Assembly (NCBI GenBank): GCA_020636915.1
Contig: JACJWV010000003.1
Span: 62,001 to 126,000, forward strand
Direction of reading: 5' to 3'
Source of the DNA: Nocardioides sp.
GTDB lineage: Bacteria > Actinomycetota > Actinomycetes > Propionibacteriales > Nocardioidaceae
DNA: 64,000 nt
The notes below the pieces were generated by a model. It searched no databases. It was not told the DNA's origin and was given only the letters and a program-made list of their open reading frames with translations. The translations under genes were made by a program, and so were the position numbers. This document shows positions 19,655-28,399 of this stretch, one piece after another (the first letter of the stretch is position 1; the number at the start of each line of letters is the position of its first letter).

Positions 19655-21979
19655 GTGACGTCGACGCTCGGTTCCCGCCCCTCCGGCGTAGCCGGCGTGG
19701 TCGAGCGACTGGCCGCCGTACCCGGTCGCGAGGAGCGGTTGCGCCACCTCGAGGTGCTCCCGTCCCGGCCCGCCCGCCAGGCGGCCTGGCCGGCCTGGGC
19801 CGACGCCGACGTGGTCGCGGCCTTCCGGGCGCGGGGCATCGCCGCGCCGTGGGAGCACCAGGCGGTGGCGGCGGACGCCGCCCACCACGGTCAGCACGTC
19901 GTGATGGCCACCGGGACGGCCTCGGGCAAGAGCCTGGGTTACCAGCTCCCGGCGCTCTCGGCGGTCAAGGCCGCCCGCGGCGCTCGCGGCCGGCGCGGCG
20001 CGACGGTGCTGTACCTCGCTCCGACCAAGGCACTCGCCCAGGACCAGCTGGCCGGGCTCAGCGCGCTCGGGGTGGACCTGCGCGTGACGACCCACGACGG
20101 CGACAGCAGCCGTGAGCAGCGGGACTGGGCGCGCGACCACGCGGAGTACGTCCTCACCAACCCCGACATGCTTCATCGCTCCTTGCTGCCCGGGCACGCC
20201 CGGTGGGCGAGCTTCCTCGGGTCGCTGGTCTACGTCGTGGTCGACGAGTGCCACCACTACCGCGGGGTCTTCGGCGCCCACGTCGCCCATGTGCTGCGGC
20301 GGCTGCGACGCGTGTGCGCGCTCTACGGCGCGCACCCGACGTTCGTGCTGGCCTCGGCGACCGTCGCCGAGCCGGAAGCCTTCGCGCAGCGGCTGACCGG
20401 GCTCGACACCATGGCCGTCACCGGCGACACCTCACCGCGGGGTGAGGTGTCGCTCGTGCTGTGGGAGCCGCCGTTCACCTCCTTCGCCGGCGAGAACGGT
20501 GCGCCCGTGCGCCGGGCCGCGTCGTCCGAGGCGGCCGACCTGCTGGCCGACCTGGTCGTCGAGGACGTGCGCACCCTCGCGTTCGTGCGGTCGCGCCGCG
20601 GCGCCGAGCAGGTCGCGATGACGGCCGCCGAGCTGCTCGCCGAGGTCGACCCGTCGCTGCCCGGCCGGGTGGCGTCCTACCGGGGCGGCTACCTGCCCGA
20701 GGAGCGGCGGGCGATCGAGGAGCAGCTGCGACGCGGGGAGCTGACCGGGCTGGCCGCGACCAACGCCCTCGAGCTCGGCATCGACATCAGCGGCCTGGAC
20801 GCGGTGCTGATGGCCGGCTTCCCCGGCACCCGGGCGGCGCTGTGGCAGCAGGTGGGCCGGGCCGGGCGCGGGGCGCAGGACGCCCTCGGCGTGCTGGTCG
20901 CGCGCGACGACCCGCTCGACACCTACCTGGTCAGCCACCCCGAGGCGCTGCTGGGCCGCCCGGTCGAGGCCACGGTCTTCGACCCGTCCAACCCCTACGT
21001 CCTCGGCCCACACCTGTGCGCGGCCGCCCACGAGGCGCCGCTGACCGAGGCCGACCTCCCGCTCTTCGGCCCCACCGCGCGCGAGGTGCTCGACGCCCTG
21101 ACCGACGGCGGTCTGCTGCGGCGCCGGCCGCGCGGCTGGTTCTGGACCGACCGGCGGCGGGCGAGCGACCTCGCTGACATCCGCTCGACCGGCGGCGCCA
21201 CCGTGCAGCTGGTCGAGGCCGGGACCGGCCGGGTCGTCGGCACCGTCGACGGCTCGAGCGCGCACGGCACCGCCCATCCCGGCGCCGTCTACGTGCACCG
21301 CGGCGAGACCTGGTTGGTGCGCTCGCTCGACCTCGAGGACCACGTCGCCGTCATCGAGCAGGCCGAGCCCGACTACTCCACCTCCGCCCGCGAGGTGACC
21401 GACATCGCCGTCGTGACCGAGCGCGAGCACGTGATGTGGAGCGGGTGCCGGCTCTCCTTCGGCGACGTGGACGTGTCGCACCAGGTCGTGTCGTTCCTCA
21501 AACGCCGGCAGCCGGGCGGCGAGGTGCTCGGCGAGGAGCCGCTCGACCTGCCGGTCCGCTCGCTGCGCACCACGGCGGTCTGGTGGACGGTGCCCGACGA
21601 CGCGCTGGCGGAGGGCGGACTCGCGGAGCGCGACCTGCCCGGTGCTGCGCACGCCGCCGAGCACTGCTCGATCGGGCTGCTCCCGCTCTTCGCCACCTGC
21701 GACCGATGGGACATCGGCGGGGTCTCGACCGCGGTCCACCCCGACACCGGACGCCTCACCGTCTTCGTCCACGACGGCCACCCCGGTGGTGCCGGGTTCG
21801 CCGAGCGGGGCTTCCGCGCCGCCCGAGAGTGGCTGACCGCCACTCGTGACGCGATCCGCTCCTGCGAGTGCGACGAGGGGTGCCCCTCGTGCATCCAGTC
21901 GCCGAAGTGCGGCAACCAGAACCACCCGCTCGACAAGGTCGGTGCGGCCGCGCTGCTCGACGTGCTGCTCGACGGGTAG
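19655..21979 (+). CDS. DEAH-box superfamily 2 helicase with DUF1998-type C-terminal Cys cluster (MrfA/YprA type)
   Basis: The product has about 774 residues from GTG 19655. Walker A is MATGTASGKSLGYQ, motif II is VVDECHHYRG, motif III is LASATV and motif VI is QQVGRAGRGAQD. The last about 60 residues hold four cysteines (CECDEGCPSC and PKCGNQ) that match the zinc site of MrfA, a DNA-repair helicase of Bacillus subtilis implicated in mitomycin damage repair. This corresponds to Rv3649 in the mycobacterial order. The start is uncertain because the candidate Shine-Dalgarno GGGGAGG directly abuts the GTG. Confidence 0.9.
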   Translation: MTSTLGSRPSGVAGVVERLAAVPGREERLRHLEVLPSRPARQAAWPAWADADVVAAFRARGIAAPWEHQAVAADAAHHGQHVVMATGTASGKSLGYQLPALSAVKAARGARGRRGATVLYLAPTKALAQDQLAGLSALGVDLRVTTHDGDSSREQRDWARDHAEYVLTNPDMLHRSLLPGHARWASFLGSLVYVVVDECHHYRGVFGAHVAHVLRRLRRVCALYGAHPTFVLASATVAEPEAFAQRLTGLDTMAVTGDTSPRGEVSLVLWEPPFTSFAGENGAPVRRAASSEAADLLADLVVEDVRTLAFVRSRRGAEQVAMTAAELLAEVDPSLPGRVASYRGGYLPEERRAIEEQLRRGELTGLAATNALELGIDISGLDAVLMAGFPGTRAALWQQVGRAGRGAQDALGVLVARDDPLDTYLVSHPEALLGRPVEATVFDPSNPYVLGPHLCAAAHEAPLTEADLPLFGPTAREVLDALTDGGLLRRRPRGWFWTDRRRASDLADIRSTGGATVQLVEAGTGRVVGTVDGSSAHGTAHPGAVYVHRGETWLVRSLDLEDHVAVIEQAEPDYSTSAREVTDIAVVTEREHVMWSGCRLSFGDVDVSHQVVSFLKRRQPGGEVLGEEPLDLPVRSLRTTAVWWTVPDDALAEGGLAERDLPGAAHAAEHCSIGLLPLFATCDRWDIGGVSTAVHPDTGRLTVFVHDGHPGGAGFAERGFRAAREWLTATRDAIRSCECDEGCPSCIQSPKCGNQNHPLDKVGAAALLDVLLDG

Positions 21980-22038
21980 TCCGAGGTGGTGGTGCTCGGC
22001 CCGTTCCGCACGGCGACCCGGTGCCCTACCCTCCGAGC

Positions 22039-22341
22039 ATGGTCGTCCTCGGTCTGATCCTCATGGCCCTCGGTGCGGTGGCGATCGTCGCCGCGCTGTT
22101 CACCGCCCAGGGCTCGGTCGAGCTGCTCGGCACCGACATCAGCGCGCTGGCGATGTTCTTCGTCGGCCTCGGCGCCGGTCTCGCGATCCTGTGGGGCTTC
22201 GGCTTCTCCAAGTGGGGGACCAAGCGCACCCTGCGGCAGCGCCGCGAGAGCAAGAAGCTGAACGAGCTCTCCGAACAGCTCGAGCGGCGCGAGGCCGAGC
22301 AGCGCGACGGCGACGCCGACACCCAGGACCGCTCGATCTGA
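22039..22341 (+). CDS. Small two-helix membrane protein with charged C-terminal coiled coil
   Basis: The product has 100 residues. Two transmembrane helices (about 3-22 and 32-52) are followed by a charged segment of about 45 residues (RRESKKLNELSEQLERREAEQ) likely to form a coiled coil. The architecture resembles LapA-like proteins, but I cannot assign the family firmly. A TACCCT -10 box ends 6 bp before ATG 22039 and there is no Shine-Dalgarno, so the transcript is probably leaderless. Confidence 0.7.
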   Translation: MVVLGLILMALGAVAIVAALFTAQGSVELLGTDISALAMFFVGLGAGLAILWGFGFSKWGTKRTLRQRRESKKLNELSEQLERREAEQRDGDADTQDRSI

Positions 22342-22394
22342 CCCGGCTCGCCGGTCGTCAGTCGTCGGCGTCGGCGTCGCGCGTCGCGTCGGAA

Positions 22395-22491
22395 CGTCAT
22401 CCGAGGTGGCTCCCCCCACGACCAGCCCGCATGACCTCCCCGGCAGCGTCATCCAAGGCGGCTCCCCCCACGACCAACCCGCATGACCTCC
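22395..22491. repeat. Tandem direct repeat, two 45-bp copies with 52-bp period
   Basis: Copies at 22395-22439 and 22447-22491 differ at three positions (G/A, T/C, G/A). Each contains CTCCCCCCACGACCA and ends GCATGACCTCC. The array fills the gap between the ends of two convergent genes (small membrane protein and the distal Tad gene). It is non-coding as far as I can tell. Purpose unknown. Confidence 0.8.
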
Positions 22492-22500
22492 GACGCCCGG

Positions 22501-22854
22501 TCAGGCGGGTCCGGCCCGGGCCTCGGCGGCGAGATCGGCCACCTGACCCAGCCAGTGGGGTCCGGAGACAGTCGCGACGACGGTGACCACGCGGCCGTCG
22601 GGCCGGCACGCGGTCAGCCGGGCCCCGTTCGCGGCGGCGACGGCGGCGCCCGCGGCGCAGGGGTCACGTCCGGACCCGAGGGCGTCGGCCGCGGCCAGGG
22701 CCGCGAGGTCCGCGGCCGCCTGGGCCGATCGGTGCGCGCGGACCATGGCGGCGACGACTCCCAGCGCCGCACCCAGCACCAGGAGGAGACCCAGGCACGC
22801 CACCGCGAACAGGGTGGCCGAGCCGCGCTCGGGCCGCGGGCGACGGCCGGTCAC
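22501..22854 (-). CDS. TadE/TadG-like pseudopilin-type protein (Rv3654c-like)
   Basis: The product has 117 residues. The N-terminus ERGSATLFAV followed by a hydrophobic helix (about 16-38) resembles TadE-like pseudopilins, but Phe stands where a processed pseudopilin has Glu at +5, so it may not be cleaved by a prepilin peptidase. AQAAADLAALAAADA after the helix is the usual TadG/TadE-like motif. It overlaps the upstream TadE gene (ATGA) and is the last gene of the small Tad cluster. The mycobacterial order places it as the Rv3654c counterpart. Confidence 0.82.
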   Translation of the reverse strand: MTGRRPRPERGSATLFAVACLGLLLVLGAALGVVAAMVRAHRSAQAAADLAALAAADALGSGRDPCAAGAAVAAANGARLTACRPDGRVVTVVATVSGPHWLGQVADLAAEARAGPA

Positions 22855-23228
22855 GGCGCCGCCTCCTCGACCGCGGCGACCGCCTGAGCGGAGACCGTGG
22901 CACCGGGAAGTCGGGCGAAGAGTCCACCGGGCCCGGCCACCCGACCCACGACGACGGCGGTGACCTGCCCACCGTCGTCGTGGACGTCGACCCGGCTGCC
23001 TGGCGGCGCGACCTGCGCACCCCGCGCGACGGCCTCGGACTCGCTGTCACCGCGCGCCACCGCCCGCGCCGTCTCACGGGCGGCGTCGACCGCGCGGACC
23101 TGGGCCGAACCGATCGCGAGCAGCCAGACCAGCCCGATGGTGACCGCGACGAGGAGCGGCAGCACCATCGCGAGCTCAGCGGTCGCCGCACCGCGGTCGG
23201 ACCGGGGCCGCCAGGTCGCCGCGGTCAT
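22851..23228 (-). CDS. TadE-family minor pseudopilin
   Basis: The product has 125 residues. DRGAATAELAMVLPLLVAV contains a prepilin-type cleavage site after Gly with Glu at +5 of the mature protein, followed by a hydrophobic helix. The C-terminal part has a Val-rich beta-like region. TadE proteins act in assembly of Flp pili or related secretion structures. The gene overlaps its neighbours on both sides by 4 bp and corresponds to the Rv3655c position. Confidence 0.88.
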   Translation of the reverse strand: MTAATWRPRSDRGAATAELAMVLPLLVAVTIGLVWLLAIGSAQVRAVDAARETARAVARGDSESEAVARGAQVAPPGSRVDVHDDGGQVTAVVVGRVAGPGGLFARLPGATVSAQAVAAVEEAAP

Positions 23229-23443
23229 CCGATGCCCAGCAACCCGAGCACGTGGTCGAAGAGGGTCTTGAGGAGCTGGTCACCGAAACCGCCGGTGAGC
23301 AGCTTGTAGAGCAGGCCGGCGAGCCCGGCGCCCGCGGCCGTGCCGACGGCGTACTCCGCGGTGGTGATGCCGCGCTCGTTGCGCCGCCGGGGCAGGCGGC
23401 GAGGGCGGCGGTGGGCGAGGCGGGCGAGGTGGCGTGAGGACAT
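23225..23443 (-). CDS. Flp-pilin-like protein (DUF4244)
   Basis: The product has 72 residues from ATG 23443 with GGAGAA upstream. A basic leader (RRPRRLPRRRNERG) ends in Gly, then ITTAEYAVGTAAGAGLAGLL begins the mature protein with Glu at +5, the standard Flp/Tad prepilin arrangement. It corresponds to Rv3656c. It is the first gene of the 22.5-23.4 kb pilin cluster and is likely the major structural subunit. Confidence 0.88.
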   Translation of the reverse strand: MSSRHLARLAHRRPRRLPRRRNERGITTAEYAVGTAAGAGLAGLLYKLLTGGFGDQLLKTLFDHVLGLLGIG

Positions 23444-23603
23444 CGGGTTCTCCGTTTCCCGGCCGCGCGGTGCGGCCGACGGCGTCGACCCTGCGTGATG
23501 CCGGGGACGATGCGCTGTCGGCGGGCGCGCATCTGTGGAGCGGCCCGCGGGAGGGCGCACCGGTGGATGTTTCGCGGACCACCACGACGGTCACCGGGCA
23601 GTC

Positions 23604-24476
23604 ATGCACGGTGACGACCGGCCGACCTTCCTGCTGGGGGTCGGCTGCCAGAAGGGCGGGACCGCCTGGCTGCACCGCTATCTCGCCGACTCACCGGAGT
23701 GCGACCCGGGGTTTCGCAAGGAGTACCACGTCTGGGACGCCTTGGACCTCGACGAGATGGCGCACTTCCGCACCCGGCTGGGTCGGCGGGTCCGGCGGGC
23801 CGGTGGCCAGGTCGAGCAGGGCCGGCCCGCGGACGCCGACACGCTGCGGCTGGCGACGTTCCTCTCCGACCCCCAGACCTACTGCAACTACTTCGAGCTC
23901 CTCCTCAGCCGGCCGGGGATCCGGTTGACCGCTGACATCACCCCGTCGTACGCCGGGCTGTCGATCGACCGGCTGACGATGATCCGCGACGCCTTCGACC
24001 GCCGCGGTATCCGCGTCGCGCCGGTCTTCTTGATGCGCGACCCGGTGGAACGGATCTGGTCGGCGGTCCGCATGTACCAGCAGCGCAACCCCGGGGCGCA
24101 TCCCGGCAGCAGCGTGGAGCGCGTGGGACACGTCTTCGGCAGGCCGCGCTTCGAGGGACCGACGCGCTACGAGCGGACCATGGCCGCCGTCGAGCAGGTC
24201 TTCGGCCCGACCGGGGCCTGCTACGCGCTCTTCGAGGAGCTGTTCGAGGCCGAGACGGTGACCCGCATCTGCCGGTTCCTCGGCATCGGCGCGCACGACC
24301 CGGACTTCGACCGGCAGGTGAACACCTCGCCAAAGGAGCGTGGCCACCGCATGCCCGAGCCGCTCGCCCGGCGGGTCGCCGAGCACTACCGGAGCACGTA
24401 CGACGCCGTCGCCGACCGCTTCGGCCGCGACGCCGTGCTGCGCCGCTGGCCCACCGCTCGCCTCCTCGACTGGTGA
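23604..24476 (+). CDS. Sulfotransferase-family protein
   Basis: The product has 290 residues from ATG 23604. The 5'-phosphosulfate binding loop is GCQKGGTAWLHRYL (about 11-24) and the 3'-phosphate site is LMRDPVERIWSAVRM (about 150-164), both typical of PAPS-dependent sulfotransferases. The acceptor is unknown; in actinobacteria such enzymes often modify glycolipids or glycans. The gene lies on the opposite strand between tadC and the pilin genes, so it interrupts what is a continuous Tad operon in mycobacteria. The start lacks a clear ribosome site. Confidence 0.88.
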   Translation: MHGDDRPTFLLGVGCQKGGTAWLHRYLADSPECDPGFRKEYHVWDALDLDEMAHFRTRLGRRVRRAGGQVEQGRPADADTLRLATFLSDPQTYCNYFELLLSRPGIRLTADITPSYAGLSIDRLTMIRDAFDRRGIRVAPVFLMRDPVERIWSAVRMYQQRNPGAHPGSSVERVGHVFGRPRFEGPTRYERTMAAVEQVFGPTGACYALFEELFEAETVTRICRFLGIGAHDPDFDRQVNTSPKERGHRMPEPLARRVAEHYRSTYDAVADRFGRDAVLRRWPTARLLDW

Positions 24477-24507
24477 CGGTGGGCCTCCGGGCGTTCCGTT
24501 GCTCAGC

Positions 24508-25260
24508 TCACCCGAGATCGAGGGTCGCCAGCAGCGCCACCACCAGGGGCACGATCCCGATGAGCACGAACGCCGGCAGCAGGCACAGCCCCAGGGGGAG
24601 CGCGGCCTTGACACCCACGGCCCGGGCCCGGTCCTCGGTCTCCGCTCGAGCGGCCTGGGCGAGCTCGTCGGCCAACCGCTCGACCGAGGCGACCACAGGG
24701 CTGCCCGACGCCTGGGCGCGGGCGAGCGCGCGGCCGAGGCGGCCGAGCTCGGGGTCGTCGGCCAGCCCCTCCCACACCTGCACGGGATCGAGCCCGATCG
24801 ACAAGCGAGCGGCCACCCCCGCCAGCCGGTCGGCCGCGGCCCCGGGGAGGGCGGAGGCCACCAGGGCCACCCCGTCGCCCGGCGCCGCACCGGCACGCAG
24901 CGTGGCCCCGAAGAGCTCGACGACGTGAGGCAGGTCGCGGCGGACCTCGTCACGCCGGCGTCGGACCGCCGCCGGCTCGGCACGACCGATCACGACCCAG
25001 GTGGCGCCGGCGGTCACCGCGGCCGCCACCAGGGCCACGGGCCCCTGCAGGAAGAGCAGCGCCCCGAGACCGGCGAGCCCGCTCCACAGGGCCCGGTGCC
25101 GGTGCAGCCAGCCGGCGACCGGTGGACGGTCGTCCGACGCCGGCCCTGCCGGGAGCGCCGGACGGACCGGGAGCACCAGGGCGCCGGCCGCCGCTGCACA
25201 GAGGATCGGCAGCCACGTCGTCAGGGTCGTCAGGGTCGTCACGGTCGTCACGGTCGTCAC
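24508..25260 (-). CDS. TadC-like type II secretion F-family membrane protein
   Basis: The product has 250 residues from GTG 25260, which overlaps the tadB stop (GTGA). It begins with a TTVTTVTTLTTLTT stretch encoded by five tandem 9-bp units. Membrane segments at about 17-35, 60-90 and 220-245 flank a cytoplasmic four-helix T2SSF region (RRDLPHVVELFGATLRAGA). With TadB it should form the inner-membrane platform of the Tad machine. It corresponds to Rv3657c. Confidence 0.88.
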   Translation of the reverse strand: MTTVTTVTTLTTLTTWLPILCAAAAGALVLPVRPALPAGPASDDRPPVAGWLHRHRALWSGLAGLGALLFLQGPVALVAAAVTAGATWVVIGRAEPAAVRRRRDEVRRDLPHVVELFGATLRAGAAPGDGVALVASALPGAAADRLAGVAARLSIGLDPVQVWEGLADDPELGRLGRALARAQASGSPVVASVERLADELAQAARAETEDRARAVGVKAALPLGLCLLPAFVLIGIVPLVVALLATLDLG

Positions 25261-26042
25261 GACCGCGCCTCCACCTCGGCGGCGATCGCCTCGATCCACC
25301 ACAGCCCGGCGAGCCCGAAGGCGAGACCGCCCGCCAGGCAGGCGAGTCCACCCGGGGTGCGGAGCAGGAACCCCCACGGGTCTCCCCCGGCGCCGGAGCC
25401 CATCAACAGCGCCAGCACGGGCAGTCCGGCCACCAGTCGCGCGGTCGCCCGGGCCGAGGCGAGCTCGCCCTCGACCAGCCGGCGGGTCGCCGCCGCCGAC
25501 CGGAGCCCGGTCGCGACCCGCTCGACGGCCGCCGCCAGGCCCTGACCGGTGCGGTGGGCCACCTGCCAGGCCGCAGCCACGACGCGGAGGTCCCCGGCAC
25601 CGTCGACCCGGTCGCCCAGGGAGCGCAGTGCGTCGGGGACGTCGGCCCCGACCCGGAATGCCTCGGCGACCGGGGCGAGCACCGCCCATGCCGAGGCGGC
25701 GCGCTCGAGAGCTGCGCCGGGTGGTCGGCCGGCGGCGAGCTCGGCGGCGACCAGCTCACAGGTCTCCAGCACCCGTGCTGCGACCCGCGCCGCGTCCTGA
25801 CGTCGGCGACGGCGACGCCACAGGGCGAGCCCGCCGACCGCAGCCGCGGCGACCACCAGGACGAGTGCGCCCAGGCGTGGCAGCAGGAGAGCCACCGCCA
25901 GCGCCGAGGGCAGCACCAGCCCGCGCGTGCCGACGCCGGCGCGGTCCCCGATACCGGGCCGGGGCCGCACGAGGAGCCAGACGGCGAGGCCCGCGCAGAG
26001 CGCCGCGACGAGGGCCGCGGTCCCCACGCCCGGCCCGCTCAC
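25257..26042 (-). CDS. TadB-like type II secretion F-family membrane protein
   Basis: The product has 261 residues. Two N-terminal membrane helices, a basic loop (LWRRRRRRQ), a helical T2SSF domain (VLETCELVAAELAAGRPPG) and two C-terminal helices are visible. It overlaps tadA upstream and tadC downstream by 4 bp each. It is the platform protein partner of the TadA ATPase and matches the Rv3658c position. Confidence 0.9.
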   Translation of the reverse strand: MSGPGVGTAALVAALCAGLAVWLLVRPRPGIGDRAGVGTRGLVLPSALAVALLLPRLGALVLVVAAAAVGGLALWRRRRRRQDAARVAARVLETCELVAAELAAGRPPGAALERAASAWAVLAPVAEAFRVGADVPDALRSLGDRVDGAGDLRVVAAAWQVAHRTGQGLAAAVERVATGLRSAAATRRLVEGELASARATARLVAGLPVLALLMGSGAGGDPWGFLLRTPGGLACLAGGLAFGLAGLWWIEAIAAEVEARS

Positions 26043-27223
26043 AGGCCCAGCCTGTCGGTGAGCGTCGCGGCGCCCGGCCCGGGGGACGGGTCCCCCCGCT
26101 CGTCGACGTCGAGAGCCGACACCATCCGCACGAGACCGTCGCCCGCTCGCTGCGGCACCGCCACCTGGCGCAGTCGCCGGACCCCGTCGGGCCCTCGCGC
26201 CAGGTGGAGCACGACGTCGACCGCCGAGGCGAGCTGGCTGTGCGCCGCGTCGCGACCGAGACCCGCGGCCAGGGCCAGCGCCTCGATCCGGGCCGGGACG
26301 TCGAGCGCCGAGTTCGCGTGCAGCGTGCCGCAGCCACCCTCGTGACCGGTGTTGAGCGCCGCGAGCAGGTCGACGACCTCGGCGCCGCGGACCTCACCGA
26401 CGACGAGCCGGTCGGGGCGCATCCGCAGCGCCTGCCGCACCAGCGTGCGCACGTCGACGGCGCCTGCACCCTCGATGTTGGGCGGTCGCCCCTCGAGGGC
26501 CACGACGTGGGGGTGGTCCGGACGCAGCTCGCTGGCGTCCTCGACCACGACGACCCGCTCCTCGGGTGCGACGAGGGACAGCAGGGCCGCCAGCAGGGTG
26601 GTCTTGCCGGATCCGGTGCCGCCGGAGACGAGGAACGCGAGGCGGCGTGCGACCACGGCCTCGAGGACCCGCGCCGTGCCGGCCGAGAGCGTGCCCGACG
26701 CGACCAGCTCGGCCACGGTGAAGGTCCGGGTCCGGGGCACCCGCAGGGAGACGAGGGTGCCGGGCCGGGCCAGCGGCGCCAGCACCGCGTGGAACCGGGT
26801 GCCGTCGGGCAGCCGGAGGTCGGCGTACGGCGTCGCGTCGTCGAGGCGGCGGCCGCCGAGTGCGGCCAGCCGCTGCGCCAGGCGCCGCACCGCCTCCTCG
26901 TCGGGGAACCGCACCGCGGTCGCCTCCAGCCCCGCACCACGATCGAGGTAGACCCGGTCGGCGCCGTTCACCAGGACGTCGGTGACCCCGGGCGTGCGCA
27001 GCAGCGGCTCGAGCGGACCGGCACCGACGACGTCGCGGCGCAGCGTCTCGTAGACCGCGAGCACCGCGGCGTCGCCGACCGGGCGCCCGCTGTCGCGCAG
27101 TGCCTCGGCCACCCGGTGCGGCGTCAGCTCGCCGGGACTGCGGGCCAGCCGGTCACGCACGGCCTCGAGATCGTCGACGACACCGAGGTCGGCGCCGAAC
27201 CCGGCGCCTGGGAGGGCGTTCAC
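26039..27223 (-). CDS. TadA/CpaF-family secretion ATPase
   Basis: The product has 394 residues from GTG 27223. Walker A is SGGTGSGKTTLLAALL, the Asp box is VVVEDASELRPD, the His box is TLHANSALDVPARIEAL, and an Arg-rich VGEVRGAEVVDLL Walker B is present, all diagnostic of GspE/TadA ATPases. It powers assembly of the Flp-type structure. The GTG overlaps the stop of the ssd gene (GTGA), so the four genes form one operon. It corresponds to Rv3659c. Confidence 0.95.
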   Translation of the reverse strand: MNALPGAGFGADLGVVDDLEAVRDRLARSPGELTPHRVAEALRDSGRPVGDAAVLAVYETLRRDVVGAGPLEPLLRTPGVTDVLVNGADRVYLDRGAGLEATAVRFPDEEAVRRLAQRLAALGGRRLDDATPYADLRLPDGTRFHAVLAPLARPGTLVSLRVPRTRTFTVAELVASGTLSAGTARVLEAVVARRLAFLVSGGTGSGKTTLLAALLSLVAPEERVVVVEDASELRPDHPHVVALEGRPPNIEGAGAVDVRTLVRQALRMRPDRLVVGEVRGAEVVDLLAALNTGHEGGCGTLHANSALDVPARIEALALAAGLGRDAAHSQLASAVDVVLHLARGPDGVRRLRQVAVPQRAGDGLVRMVSALDVDERGDPSPGPGAATLTDRLGL

Positions 27224-28278
27224 GCGGCGGCCGCGTGCAGGAGGAGGAGCTGGTCGAGCACCTGGCCGGCCGCTCGTCCGAGCGATCCGCGCCGCGAGCG
27301 GACCGGCCCGAGTCCCAGGTCGATCGCTTCGGCCAGGCCCCGTTGGTCCGACATCCGGGCGAGCACCGGCACCCCGGTCGCGCGGGCGATCGCCGCGTTG
27401 TCCACGCCGCTGCCCCGCACGACCAGCCGGACCCGGGTGGGGTCGCGGTGCCGGGCACAGGTGCGCACGGCCGAGGCCACTCCGGCGACCGTCGGCACCA
27501 CCACGACGAGCAGCCGGTCGCAGCGGGCGGCCACCTCGTCGAGGAGCGGGTCGGGGGTGCGGGGCAGGTCGACCACGACCAGGTCGTGCCCGCGCCGGGC
27601 GGCCGACAGCACCTCGCGGACCGCGAACGCCTGCAGCTGCCCCGGCGCGCCCGGCCGCCAGGTCAGGGCTCCGAGGTCCTCGCGCCGCGGCAACGCCTCC
27701 CGCAGCGCACGAGCGCTGAGCCGACCGGTCGCGTCGCACAACCCGTCCCAGCGGACCCCGTCGCGGTCCTCGAGCCCGAGCACCCGGTCGACCCCCGGTC
27801 CGAGCGGGTCCGCGTCGACGACCACGGCTCGCCCGCGGCGGGACGCGACCTGGCCCAGTGCGCACGCGAAGGTCGTCGCGCCCGCCCCGCCGCTCCCGCC
27901 GACCACGCCCACCAGCACGCCCTCGCTGGGCACGCCCGCGTCGAGGTCGCCGAGGTCGGTCAGCAGCTCGGTCAGCCAGGCCTCCGACCGCGGCAGCTGC
28001 GCGACGCTCTCCGCGCCGACGGCCATCGCCGTGCGGAACATCTCGTCGGGGACGCCGCCCCACGCGACGACGTACACCCGCGGCCGGCGCATCGGCGAGA
28101 TCCGGGCGAGGTCCTCGGCGACGTCGGCTCCGATGAGGACCAGCGGCGCGGCGGCCCACCCACGCAGCGCGGCGCCACCGTCGGCCGCCACGTCGGGGGT
28201 CACCCCGGCCGCGGCGGCGAGGCGGAGCAGCTCGTCGAGCAGGGCCTGGTCACGAGTGATGAGGAGCGGTGCGGTCAT
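27220..28278 (-). CDS. ssd: CpaE-like / septum-site-determining (Ssd-type) MinD-related protein
   Basis: The product has 352 residues. A receiver-like N-terminal domain (about 1-110) is followed by a MinD/ParA-like ATPase domain with a deviant Walker A (VVGGSGGAGATTFACAL, Thr where Lys is normal) and VVVVDADPLGPG. In mycobacteria the homologue (Rv3660c) affects septation; in Tad systems the homologue CpaE/TadZ sets pilus position. The ATPase may be inactive or weak because the P-loop Lys is missing. It is the first gene of the ssd-tadA-tadB-tadC operon. Confidence 0.88.
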   Translation of the reverse strand: MTAPLLITRDQALLDELLRLAAAAGVTPDVAADGGAALRGWAAAPLVLIGADVAEDLARISPMRRPRVYVVAWGGVPDEMFRTAMAVGAESVAQLPRSEAWLTELLTDLGDLDAGVPSEGVLVGVVGGSGGAGATTFACALGQVASRRGRAVVVDADPLGPGVDRVLGLEDRDGVRWDGLCDATGRLSARALREALPRREDLGALTWRPGAPGQLQAFAVREVLSAARRGHDLVVVDLPRTPDPLLDEVAARCDRLLVVVVPTVAGVASAVRTCARHRDPTRVRLVVRGSGVDNAAIARATGVPVLARMSDQRGLAEAIDLGLGPVRSRRGSLGRAAGQVLDQLLLLHAAAA

Positions 28279-28399
28279 GCCGGCGATGCTGCCCGTCGAT
28301 GCCGACGCGGTCCTCTGGTGACCAGAGCCCTTGTGGACATGGAGGTTCGGAGTGGTGGCTGTGGACGGCAGCGGGTTCGCGGGCGCCTACGATGGCCGC

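Noticed and set aside
22397..22609. Short open frames across the 52-bp repeat
   Set aside because: They read through the repeat and into TadE antisense sequence with no start signal or family similarity.
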